Source: Membranipora membranacea
Lineage: Eukaryota > Bryozoa > Gymnolaemata > Cheilostomatida > Membraniporidae
Assembly: GCA_914767715.1 (NCBI GenBank)
Contig: OU612071.1
Span: forward strand, 18,534,948-18,598,947
Reading direction: 5' to 3'
DNA: 64,000 bases
Shown here: positions 11,640 through 23,500 of the stretch, one piece after another
Position numbering within the stretch: the first letter of the stretch is position 1
Layout: every line of letters begins with the position of its first letter
Made by a program: the position numbers and the translations under genes
The notes under the pieces: generated by a model
The model's database searches: none
Told to the model about the DNA's origin: nothing
What the model saw: only the letters and a program-made list of their open reading frames with translations

Positions 11640-14600
11640 ATGCACCGCTTAGTTCGGAGTAGTTTGTTAGCTAAACGCCTGACAGGAGCATATAGTAGAA
11701 CTTTTTACAGTGCATTTGAGAGTTGCGTTAAACATCATCCTAGTTTGCAGCATATCAGGCCACAGAGGCAGCAGTATCTACATTCAGCAGTGAACTTCTC
11801 CACAAGTCCGGGTAGGACGTGAGTATTTTGTCAAATCTATTTGTGTACTGCCATCCTCATCGAAGATTACCGGGTCTGACAAAGATAGATTGTGCTGAAC
11901 GTCAAACTGTTTATAAATAGGCTTTTAAGGTATTTTGACACCTCATTTTAATCACTCCATTGTGGGTTTTTTTTGTGTCCCCAAATTGACATTGGGAATT
12001 TTTGCTTGCTGTAAGTATGAACTTTGTTATCGGTGCCTGGTTCCCCACTTAGCAAAATTTATTTACCCGACCGAACACCGGATCTTTGTGGTGGTGTGTA
12101 AACCAACTGGAGCCCGCCATAGATAAGCCAGGATAGCCTCAGTTTCTCCACTGATCCGTAAATAGTTTGACTGGGAGGTAGTCCTGGTATGCCTTATTAT
12201 TTTGATAAGTTTGAAGATTAATGGCTATGAGAAAAGACAGATGTGAGAAAGTTCACCTCCAATTAGGCGCTGGAAGAGATAGTCTTAAAGCCTAAACAAA
12301 AACATCCTATAGTGCATGACATCACACAATATCTATAGTTAGGTCTGTGACTGCTCGAGTCTCAGTACGGGTTGGGTTATATACCGCCCTCAATTTTCAC
12401 TCAAGTTTGGCAGTTACTTAACCCATACACCTCTATATCCACATCGAGGCACTAAGTTCATTCACAATCCTGTTGCTGCACAACAAAGTTCATTCAGGAC
12501 TATTATTCACCAAGCGATAGAACCAAAATATATCTCTGACATGTCTAAGGTGAGTCTTTTCTCTGAGTTTTGAGCCTGAGCTATTAACATTTATTGCTTT
12601 TTATTTCCTTTTTAGATTTAGCAGCAGTCCACGGAATGGTGATATACGGGTAGGTGATCTTTTGTTGAAAATTTTACAAGACAGCAAAATATAGTACATA
12701 ATACATAAGTCATTTATTTTATTTTATTGATTTGATGCATTAGCTAAAACTAGTATTCAATACTATCCTGGTGAGTTTTGTTTGATGGAAAAATCACTGC
12801 TTGGACTGTACTGTTGAATTTAATACAAGATCATTTGATTTAAGAAACTATTAATTTGACACTGGTTGGGTAGGAACGAAAATCAAACACTATCCTGTCT
12901 CCTTAACATTAGTGTGTATAGCTTCAGCTACTTATGTATGCAGGGAGGGTGGAATATACCCCTCCCACCCTCTCTGATGTATGCAGGGTTAACAATCAGG
13001 TAAAATTGTTAGCTGTTATTAGTAATCACTTTCCCACACTGATCACGTGATATACTATTGCATGTATATCTCTGATCGATAGAGAGTGAATTAATTCACT
13101 TAGCTTGAGTGCAGCTGAAATTCAGTATTTAGGAGACGTATGGATGATTACCCAAACTTTTGGATATACACTTATCATTTTCTCATTCTTTGTTAAAATA
13201 TTCTAATTTATATTTAGAAAATCTGATATCACCTTTTAACAGTTTGAGAAGAGCATTTAATACATGTTTTTGACAAGAAAAGTGACATCGAAACTGTGTA
13301 TTGCTAGCCTAAGCTCAGCAGAGAGAACTAATAATGCAGAGCTAGGTAAATCTGTTTCGATCGTGTCTGTTTCTTAAAATTAAAGTTGTCCTCTTTTTTA
13401 GCCAAATGTAGGTGCTCAATATTTGCGACAGAAGCTCTATCGATCAGAGATACACATACTAATAGTGTAATCTCGAAATCAGTGTGTCACTTTCCTCCTC
13501 CTCCTCCTTCTCAGATATTAGCAAGTCTTTTTTCTTTTCTTTTCTCTATGCACTTTAATTTCCTGTCAGTGCTTGTAAAAGTAAATGAGACAGTGATTGC
13601 AATTGGTGGGATAAAAGATTAGAGCCAGCACATATTGCGTAAATATTAGCTAGCCGTAGGTTGCACGATGAGTTGCATTTCTGGCAGTTTATGAAATTAA
13701 CGGTAAATGTTGATATTGCCTTCATTTTTACAGGTAGTAGATAAACTTAACTTAGATGATGATGTCATCATGGCCGCCCCCTGTACTCCGATGTTACCTG
13801 ATGGGTAAGGGTATATACATACAGGAAGTGTTAATCAGTTACCCACAATGCAATATTTTGGAAATCCCAGTGAGATCTTTTACTTATATATACTGATGAA
13901 TATTTGCGTTGTGGCCATGGCGTCAAATTACATCTTTATTTACATTTTCTGGCGGATTGTGGATAAACGTAATTTAGATGGACGGAGCTATGCATGTACA
14001 CTTAAAAGTGGGTGATGTGAGAGATCAAATCAGACCCCTTTTCTTACGCATAATGAACGATAAAAAATTGATTTTGGCAAACCTCTAATCAAAAACCCCG
14101 TATTAGGTCTGGAACCAGAAAACCTGACCCGGTCCTGATTTTGTGAACCCGGGACCGGTTCCCATCGATACCTAGGTTAGCCAGGATTCCCGGCTGCTCT
14201 TTCCTGAAATTTAATTGTCTCAATTGTAGGCAATCCAATTGCCATGGAAGCAATTTAAAACTTTCTATTATGACTAAGCACTGCCAATTGATACCTCAGT
14301 ATTTAAATGTGATGATCTTTGTTTTAGTGAGGTGAATTTCGAGAGGTTTGAGCCATATGCTAATCAGATGGTGAAGACAGGGATCAGTGGACTTTTTGGT
14401 AAGTAAAATTCATAGAAAAATTTATGGTAAAATTGATAAGTATTATCTATTATACAGTGTTAAAGCCATAGATGCGCCTCCTCATATTTTGTATCATATT
14501 GAAAGTCTCAGTCTAATTAAGATCACCATGGCAACATTTTTAAAAAGCCTATGGACACAGCACAGTGGAAACCATCAACTTTACTAAAATGAAAACTTTT

Positions 14601-17600
14601 CTCAAATTTTCTCAACCACTAAAGTTGTGCCCTCTTTATCTTTATATGTTATAGTGGATAAAAAGAGGGGACACTCTTAGTGGTTGAGAAAAGTTGAGAA
14701 CAAATTTTCATTTTAGTAAAGCTATTGGTTTCAACTGTGGCATCCAAAAGGTTGCCATTGTGCTCTCAATTAGACTGAGACCTATCGGAAATATCGTACT
14801 TAGCTCCAATACCCTCAGAAGGATGTTGGTGTGTTGACCCGAGGCCAAATTGAAGAACGGGCTTGGCAAATGTTAGACTACCTATTCATTCTATCAGCTA
14901 CTAGCATACTGACATCGAAACTACACTATTAAATGTGTATCTCTGGTCGTTAAAGTAAATTTAGTGTGAGTATTCGGGTCGTCACATCAATTTCCCTTAA
15001 ATGGTACTCATGCTAAGTGAATTAATTCACTCTATAGCAATAAGAGATATACATGCAATAGAATATCAGTGATCAGTGTGAGCTACTAGTGTAATCTCGA
15101 TGTCAGCAGTGTAATGTAAAATTATGACGTTATGCGTAACATGACGTCGCTGGTTGTTTGCAGTGAATGGCACTCTTGGTGAGGGAATGAGTCTGACTAA
15201 TGCTGAGCGCAAAGAATCACTAGAGAAATGGTGCTCACTGAAGCGTGACAGATTTAAATCTATCATTGTACACTGTGGAGCTGGAGGAATAAAGGACACT
15301 ATCGAGCTCGTCAAACATGCTGCCTCTGTGAGTTGTAGTTCACGATGCCCCCTTCTCTGTAATAAAGACGACTATTTTGACCCTTTTTGATGCTTGGGAT
15401 GTTAGAAAATGAATAGCTTGCGCACATAGAGGAATCTGAGCAACAGGCCCGCCGGGACAATAACTAGCCTTGTCACGGCGACATGTGACAAGGCTCCACA
15501 ATAACCATAATGTGTATCAGACAAACGGGATTTGCTCATCAAATTGCTAACATATAAAACCTCTTCCCTTGCTCGCAACCAGTACATTTATAGGCACTAT
15601 TGGTTTGTGATGGTTATTCTTATTTTCTCAATTCTGACCAAACAAACTGCCATGAGTTTAAGATTCTGGTAATACCTTGGTTAAACATTGGCCTCTACGA
15701 TAGGGGAGTTTCTTTTCTCCTCTAGCTGCATGACTTAGTTTTCCGTCCATCAGAAACCCATATCTCTCATCCTCGTTATCAGGTTTCAGGCGTAGATGCC
15801 ATAGCTGTAATGTGCCCGACATTGTTTAAGCCGACATGTATCGCTAACTTAGTGAGATACCTGACAGAGATTGCACAGCACGCTCCTAACACACCGTTCC
15901 TATACTACGATATCAATGTGCTCACTAATGTCGTCTGTGAGTATGTCATAGGCAGCAGGCTAAAGGTAGAAACACACTGACGATTGCTACAAAGCTAGGC
16001 AAAGCGAAACGTTTGCAGTAGATGAAAAACCATATTATGTAACCAGTGGATAAGCTCAGTATCTAAATATTTTAATATTTTGACTATACCGCCAGCGTTG
16101 AATGATAACAACCAAATCGTAAGTGTGTTTCCACCTTTAAACCACTTTTTAGATTTGAATCATTGCTAAAAAATAATGGTCAAAACTCGCTTAGCGGTTG
16201 TAACCTCTGCGATTTGCGCAACGTCACCATTGTTAACATACATGCTGACAGCAGCCTCAGCTGATCCTCAGAGGTTTGATCAGCGGCTGCAACCTAAAAG
16301 TGCAGAGCGGTTTGCATGACGTCACATTACGAGCATATATGCCTTAGCTGATGCTCAGAGGATTAATGTGTATATAAACCCATTGAGGATCCGCCTTATA
16401 TGTATGTATCTACGTACATACGTATGTATATATGTAAATATGTATGTATGTCCGTATGTATCAATATTTCACAATAAAATTATTGTTTTGTGAGTGCTTT
16501 AATGTATATTGGTAAAATTTCTGCTCAAAAGCTCATTATAAAAGCTAACACACATTTTTGTTCCACCATTTGATTACTGCCAGCTGTTAGTATGAGCCTT
16601 GATCAGTAGGGAAGGGGATCTAATCTAGGTAAGCCATAACAGCTTTGACAGGGATTAAAAAATAGTGAATAAGTGTCACCTATCACTTGGTAAGATCATT
16701 GGTATGAATTTATTGATCAGTGGTAAAATACCTAGCATGGTATGGTATGCCATCAGTATATAACTTTGTGTCAGAAACTAGATCGAGCTTCAAATCTGGC
16801 AGCTTTTACGTTATGCATCGATTGATTTCGCAGTAACAACCTTCAAAAGTTTATACGGGTCAGCTTTATCACGCTTCTAAACTTGTGTACCAATCAAATC
16901 TAGCTTCCACCTCTTAAGCTCACGTTTATTCTAATGATTCTCCTTCTCCCGCATCCGGCTATAGTCCGAATCTCCATCCCTTAGTGATCCTTTTCACCTG
17001 CTGTCTGGATCCCTTATGCTAATATCCGATTCCACCACAATTTGTATATATATAATATATATATATTATATATATATATATATATTTCTGTTGTAGTTGA
17101 CACGGCGGAGGTTGTGAGACAATGTAAGGCCTCCATACCGACATTCTCTGGTATAAAGTACAGCTGCAGAGAACTCGGTAACTACGACGCAGCTCTCATG
17201 GAATGTGAGAACGGCAGATACAAGATGGCTGTCGGCACCGTAGATGAGGTAAGCATGGTATACAAATGTACTCATTTCTCACAATCAATCGCTGGTCGAA
17301 TTAAATTTTTTTATTATATCATATATGCCATTTGGACAGACAAGGCCAATTATCTCAGTTCGACAAACACGCCAGTTAGTACTTCGTCGCGCTGGTCCAG
17401 CAAAATGTTTAATTTTGTTGAATAAATGTTGAAATCTTCTGATTTCAACCAATGTGATAAATTTTGTTCAAATATGGTGCTGCGGCTGTAGCTCATGGGT
17501 GAGTCACGGTTGATTCACACAAGATTGCCGGCTGATATGGGGTTTCAGGGAGGGCACCTGTCTGTGGTGTCAGGGAGGGCTGTGCTGCTTTAGTATAGAG

Positions 17601-19717
17601 TATATATGCCTGCTCGAAAACCCACCTGGGTGTCATGAGTAACCCAAGTAATCATGACATGCACCAGTTTTAGTGATTAGTTCTGTTTAAATTCTTTAAA
17701 ATTATCAAAAGTGTTTTGGCATTTTGATACCGGCCAAGCTGGCACTCAATTTGATCTGACAGCACATTGTGATCATGCTATTATTATATTTTTTACTCTC
17801 TTACAATTCCATAGTCCCTTCGGATCAGGACTCTAAATAATGGAGGTCGTCTGGATTTACAACAACATGGGATATCCAGATAAAAGAACCCTGATGCATG
17901 GTACAGCTCCATGCATGAGGATGCTGTTGCCAGCCACTGCAGCTCCGTCCTGATAGCAGATATGCTCCATGCGGGATTACGGCTGACAGTGGTTGATGAG
18001 TGGCACTAATGACTTAGACCTTAAACCTAGTCGCTACTATAAAACAATTCCTATGCTGGCACATCAGTGCAAGTTATTGTCAACCCTGACAGACAGCAAT
18101 ATTATTATATACGATCATTCACCCTTGCACTTTACAGGAGTGGTTGCCGTGGCTACCTTTTGGAGCACAGGTTCCGATCTGTCATTCTATAATGGGATCT
18201 ATCCATAAGAAGACTAAGGCGGCATTCCTAGCTGGTGACATGAAAACTGCTGCTGAAAGCCAGGTTAGATATTTTTTTTAACTTTAATGGCATAACGTTC
18301 ATTCGATGAGAAAGTTTCTCAAAATCAACCATTCAAAAAAAAAAAAAAATTGCAATCAAGATGAAGCAAAATAGAATTAATGATAGAATAAAGTCTGCAC
18401 TTTTCATGAACTTCAGTTTCAGTATATCTTCTATAGTATAAGATAGATAGATACATCTCCTAGGCAACAATGCTGAGTAAAATGAAAGTTTCCTCTGTGT
18501 GTCATGTCATCATATTTGTTGGGTCAAAAGCCACTTTATTGCTGTTCACCAGTCATAGAGTCGCAGAGTTTGAATTCAAAACTTTGGCTTGTAATCATTC
18601 ATTCCCCTCAACTTGTCCCTCATCAGCCAAAGGTTGACCTATTAGAAATAGATCTTCTGAAAATGTTAGATTAGCTGATGTGTTGGGAACTTCCTACAGT
18701 TTCCAGTCAATACTATCTGATACAAAAAATACTACCACACCAAAAAGCCTGTGAATATCAGTTAATTAATTGAGGGGCTGCAAAATGTAATAATTGTCTT
18801 CTCCTGATACATCAAATTGTCAGCATTAACGTAAATGTTACACATTAACACGTTAACATGATTCAGAGGAACTCCTCCGCAACAATAGAGACGACTACCT
18901 CTTGTAATGAATTATAATATACCTGAACATGTAGAAGTTATTGTAACATATTGTGCATTAAACATGGTGGTTAGGGAGAACTGATGAGCTGTCGTATCTT
19001 GTATTGTGCCACATTACCAGAGAGATTTTTCTACCTCCTTATTATCTAGATTGGACTAAACCCAAGTTCCCCTTCAACGAATACATTTGTTATGTTCTTG
19101 ATATTATTTTCAGCGCTTAGCTCAGAAAGTAGGAGTGGTGAAGAGAAGATTCGGTAAGTTATTTAGTGTGTCGTCCTGCAGAATGGGAAGGAGGAGGGGG
19201 TCTTACACACAAAAATCGTGTCAATAGGCTCCGCCATTATTTTGGGGCAATGTTTTTTTCGGGCCAAGTTTGGTTCCAAAGAAGTTGTGACGCACATCTC
19301 AGCAATCACTCAATCTTTGAGTGAGTCCGTTTTCACAGGATTGTCAAGTGTAAAGAGATAATCGCTCACTAGCTAACAGTGATAACAGGGAGGGTGGGAC
19401 ACCAATACCAACCAGTCCTGATGATTACACCATATAGTTGAGCTTAGCTTTTGCTAGAACTGATTAAAAAATGTCGCTGTTTCCATGACTGTGTTAAATT
19501 AAACCTGTTCATACATGTATTTGTAAAAATTTGGCAAAATCTGTAACAATCTCTGACGTGTTCCAATCTCTTTACAGGACCAGATATACCAGTATCTAAG
19601 GCTATAGTGAAAATGATGGGGCTTGACCTGGGCCCCGTACGCCTGCCGCTAGAGGAGCTGACACCTCAGGCCTATGGCCAACTGCAGCAAGATCTAAAGA
19701 CAATCGGGTTTTTGTAA
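11640..19717 (+). CDS. NPL: N-acetylneuraminate lyase-like class I aldolase with N-terminal presequence
   Basis: Member of the DapA/NanA family of TIM-barrel Schiff-base lyases; NPL cleaves sialic acid to N-acetylmannosamine and pyruvate. Exons: 11640-11818, 12616-12649, 13734-13804, 14328-14398, 15164-15327, 15783-15936, 17097-17248, 18138-18263, 19114-19153 and 19578-19717. Together they make 376 codons plus TAA, with all phases consistent. The barrel starts near residue 75 and shows GTLGEG, FLYYDINVLTNV (catalytic Tyr region), PTFSGIKYS (Schiff-base Lys in GIKY) and VDEEWLPWLPFGAQ, in the order of animal NPL. Oddities: the usual GTTGE motif reads GTLGE, replacing a Thr that binds the substrate carboxylate in NanA. 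About 70 extra N-terminal residues, rich in Arg, Ser and His with few acids, resemble a mitochondrial presequence. The C-terminal third is also reminiscent of mitochondrial 4-hydroxy-2-oxoglutarate aldolase, so the true substrate is open. AATAAA at 19816 follows the stop. Confidence 0.85.
12941..12978. repeat. G-rich GGGAGGGTGG hairpin, copy 1
   Basis: CAGGGAGGGTGG is followed by CCTCCCACCCTCTCTGAT, an inverted pair with a short AT-rich loop. It belongs to a dispersed short family (other members at 44423-44460 and 62930-62960; half-sites at about 19387 and 42180). Located in an NPL intron. Confidence 0.6.
13055..13115 (+). repeat. Family D repeat fragment
   Basis: Contains ATCTCTGATCGATAGAGAGT and AATTAATTCACTTAGC, matching one end of the 6163-6400 fragment. 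The other end of the same type of element is at 13430-13490, so a single copy may have been split by about 300 bp. Confidence 0.5.
13430..13490 (-). repeat. Family D repeat end
   Basis: Reads CTCTATCGATCAGAGATACA then ACTAATAGTGTAATCTCGAA, the far end of the family D consensus. In an NPL intron. Confidence 0.5.
14505..14781. mobile_element. Fold-back element, 277 bp
   Basis: The outer ends GTCTCAGTCTAATT and AATTAGACTGAGAC are inverted. The inner pairs CTTTACTAAAATGAAAA and TTTTCATTTTAGTAAAG, and CTCAACCACTAA and TTAGTGGTTGAG, continue the stem almost to the centre. No coding capacity. It begins about 107 bp after the NPL exon ending at 14398. Confidence 0.8.
14905..15075 (-). repeat. Family D repeat fragment
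   Basis: Opposite-strand relative of 6163-6400 with TGTGTATCTCTGGTCGTTAA, TACTCATGCTAAGTGAATTA and AAGAGATATACATGCAATAG. It ends about 90 bp before the acceptor of the NPL exon carrying GTLGEG. Confidence 0.55.
15466..15495. repeat. AGCCTTGTCAC hairpin
   Basis: AGCCTTGTCAC (15466-15476) and GTGACAAGGCT (15485-15495) form a perfect 11-bp stem. Related half-sites occur near 23108, 44885 and 46053-46110, suggesting a short dispersed family. Confidence 0.6.
16395..16460. repeat. (TATG)n/(TACG)n microsatellite
   Basis: Imperfect tetranucleotide run in the NPL intron between 15936 and 17097. Confidence 0.6.
17046..17086. repeat. (TA)n microsatellite at a splice acceptor
   Basis: A TA-rich run ends about 10 bp before the acceptor at 17096, leaving a very short pyrimidine tract (TTTCTGTTGTAG) for the exon that carries the Schiff-base Lys. 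Confidence 0.65.
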
Positions 19718-20511
19718 TTCTTTTTTCCATAATCGGCTAGATGCCTGTGATGTGTTCGAATATGTTAATATTAACCTCTTTTTAGTTTTGGATGATTGTT
19801 TGGTTAAACCCTGTGAATAAAATGATACATACTATATAAATTTGTATTTGTAATTCATATATCTATCTATCAAAAATAGTAATCTCGGTAAATGACGTGA
19901 TGTTACAATACAATTAGAATATCAATAATAGAAAATGATCAGCCAAAATCCCCATCGTTGAGTTTAGACTAGGACTCTTTTTTAGCAATTCTTTGACGTT
20001 TTCGGAGACTTGTTCAAAAATCGACCTAGTATAAACTCACCTTTCAACCGTAAGCGCTATGTCCCTCACTTGCTATGCAGTTAGAAAGCTCTTAATTTGT
20101 CTACTAATGTAATGAAATATGGCACAAGATTTGCAAAGGTCATGAAATAGTTCTTAGTTTTCATGATCGTCAGTACAAGATTTGTACCATATAGAAAGGA
20201 GTCGGGCAATATCAAAATACTCGAGCACACATTAGAAATGGAGTGGAATAAATACCAGTTTTAGACACACTAGACTTTACCAAATTTTCTGCTTTAATCT
20301 TTTAGAAAATAGTTTCCAGTAGTGATTAGAAAATAAAAACCTGCTTCATCTAACAATGTTACACCACGTTGAGTCGTAAAAAATATTTTGGTCAAATTTC
20401 TCATCAGCGGAGTAAAGTATTCGGAGGAATTCAATGATAGCTGACATTAAATCACCCATACTAGCTGAATTAAACTTTAGCTAACATTTACTCCTCAAGA
20501 GTGTTTCACAT
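19718..20511. other. NPL / otopetrin A convergent 3' spacer
   Basis: The spacer between two convergent genes carries an NPL AATAAA at 19816-19821, then AT-rich sequence matching 43070-43680 in inverted orientation. In the right arm the hexamer position is changed. No gene was seen. Confidence 0.6.
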
Positions 20512-23500
20512 TTAAACACTAGCTCGCCTACTATCAGTCGGTGTAGTTGAGCCTGTTTGATCTACGTTAGCCTCGTTTTGAGTTTTATACCCGACATACA
20601 CCTCGAGTAGAGTGTGGACGGTGTGGAAACGATAGAACAAAGCTACAGGGAACAGCAGCTGTAACAGACCCGTCCACACTGACGGGCTGTAAATCACAGT
20701 GTTCCATAGAATCTTCTGAAACAGTGGAAACTCAAGAAAACTGGCATTGAGCCAATTAATTAGATTGCTTATTGCCAAGAACTGTAGAAAAAAGGTCAAC
20801 CATGTCATTTTGACTCCCTTAACTGCTTCCCAGCGGAACTGGTGACTTGATATAATTATGAGTAAAAAGGATTGGACTAGTATTTGTATCATGTCCACTA
20901 TGTTAGTAGCAAAGTTCCATGTAGATTGTGATAGGATATCCTCCCTTGTAACATTCGCATGAATGAATGAAGGTTTATCCATCATTTTATCGAGTCGGAT
21001 AGAGCTGAACGCTGTAGCTGCTGGTATTAATCTCACAAATACATAGATCAAGTCCCCTGTGGCGGCGAAGATTAGTAATATGTTTGACGTACTGATCTGA
21101 ATATCCTGCAAAATAACAATAAATACCAACAAATACCAATAAATATCAATAAATACCAATAAATATCAATAAATACCAACAAATACCAATAAATATCAAT
21201 AAGTACCAATAAATATCAATAAATACCAACAAATACCAATAAATATCAATAAATACCAATAAATATCAATAAATAGCAACAAATACCAATGAATATCAAT
21301 AAATACCAATAAATATCAATAAATAGCAACAAATACCAATGAATATCAATAAATAGCAATAAATATCAATCAATTCCATTAACCAGTAAATTATACAGTA
21401 CGCAATAAATCATACTATATATCAAATACTCCAATAAGAATATTCTCAATAGAATCCTCCAAATGGATACCATGAATTGATCATCCCAAAATATTATTCA
21501 GAGTGAAATCACTGATCACAGATGGTATCGGCTGTATTGTATTTCTGTATATAGGTTAAAAAGATTCAAAATAATTTGAACTAAACCATACAATTGGTAA
21601 CTCTTTGACTGCTGTGTAAAGAGGATGTCCTCTAAATGGTAAATAATTGTGAAAACTCAGAAGTTGTCTTATTTGAAGTTGTGAGTAGACAATCCCTCCT
21701 TCCTCAAACCATACTTGTCAAGGAGAGTTTGGGATCTAAAATTTGCCCAAGTCTAAGTGCTCAGTCGACAGCAGTGTGAGTTTCTAGCATGACATTATCA
21801 ACCATTCATTTTAATATGAATGGTTGATAATGTAATACATGTGCCACTAACTCACATTGCAGTTGTCTGAGCACTTAGACTAAGTCACAAACTCCCTGAT
21901 CCGGTGCTCGTTAACACAGAGATTATTGTCACCAATCAAACCTTGGATGGGATATATCTGTAAGTCAGAGCGACAGCGGAGGATGCTGCCACCAGCATAC
22001 TAGAGTAGTGAATACACTCGAGTACATACTCCGCAGAACTCAGGTAGGCCATGTTTACTGATCTATTTGAGTTACCCTTAAGTCCCTCCACTACAGATAA
22101 GGCCACAGAGAACAGAAATCCGAACACCAGACCCCATATCTCACAGCTCGGGCTCGCTGGTAACATCGTCCTTCTGCTTATCGCTGTACCTAAAGAACTT
22201 CTGTAATATTTAAACAGGTTTAGTTTGGTAAATGCAAATAAAATAAAAGCGGAATTACACATATGATCCGCTTTCAAATAATTACACCATAGCAAAGCTA
22301 CAAAATTTTGCAAAAAAAACACGATTTCAGTCTCGGTCTATAGACTGAGGAATAAGGGCGGGCAAGGTCTGCGGTGCCACGTTACTCTGCACAACTAATA
22401 AGAACAGTCTTACAAAAATTGATGAGCCAGAGGAAATCCGGAAGCAAAATAAAGTATTATAATATAATAATTCTTAAACTTACGTTGATCCATATCCAGT
22501 TTGCAATTCACCAGCATCGCCTTGATCCAAAACCTCTCTCTCAACATCCGGATGCTTAGGCGCTAAAATACACAAAAATTCTTGCGACTACTAGTTTGAT
22601 TGGTGGGGGGGATAACTTCATAAGTTTGAACAATGTGATGAGTTTTGTTACTCGTAAAGTTTCTAGGCCGTATTCTAGGCCTGACATAAGATTTGTAATA
22701 ATAATCCAGATCATATGTCCGGCCTAGAATACGGCCTAGTAACTTGACTAGTAGCAATTGTATTTGGTTAAATTATAACCAATTACAATACAAAAAGTCC
22801 CTATCTTTACCTGCTTTTGCCAGGCTAAGAAGGAGCCCTATTGAGGCGAGACAGAACTCGATCTCGAAGGCATAGAAGTACTGACTCTGACCCTGCAGCT
22901 CCTCTTGGTAAGTCGAGTTACCGACAAAGCAGTCCTTGATCTCACTGTCACTGGGCAGATATCTCAGTATGTCCACGTCTATATTAATGTGATCTGTGCC
23001 ATGTCCACTTCTCTCCTGAAATAGAAAGTGCTTATATTATATCATATGAAACTATATTAGAATATATTATATTATAACTACATAGCCAGATTGACTCGCA
23101 TATTATATGAAATTAGCCTTGTCACAGGCTACTTTTTTTAGCCGCGGGACAAAGTGAGTACGAAATAACATTCACACTCAAAATAATGTTTATGTAGACA
23201 ACTCATTCTTTGCAGTAGTGATTGATTGTCATGGGGGGGATAGTATTACAAAAACATGATTGTATCGCAATGCCTTCCGCCTATTAGCACAAAATCAACT
23301 TGACGTAGTTGGGAATTTATTGCGCCTGTGAATTTGGATACACTGTCGAGGGTAAGACTGGGCAGGCTGTCGGGGGTGGAGGGTGTCCCCCCACCCCAGA
23401 CAGCCTGCCCAGGCTAGCCTGAGGGTATCAGAAACACTCACCCTTGTCTCCCTGACAAATGTGTAAGTGAAAATTGAGGTTGTCGCCAGCAGGATGATAA

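Noticed and set aside
15154-15390. Alternative NPL start inside the exon at 15164
   Set aside because: The exon joins in phase to upstream exons carrying family sequence (DGEVNFERFEPY), so it is internal.
17042-17425. Long frame through the TA microsatellite as a start of a separate gene
   Set aside because: The leading YIYNIYILYIYIYI is microsatellite; the useful part (17097-17248) is an internal NPL exon with an acceptor at 17096.
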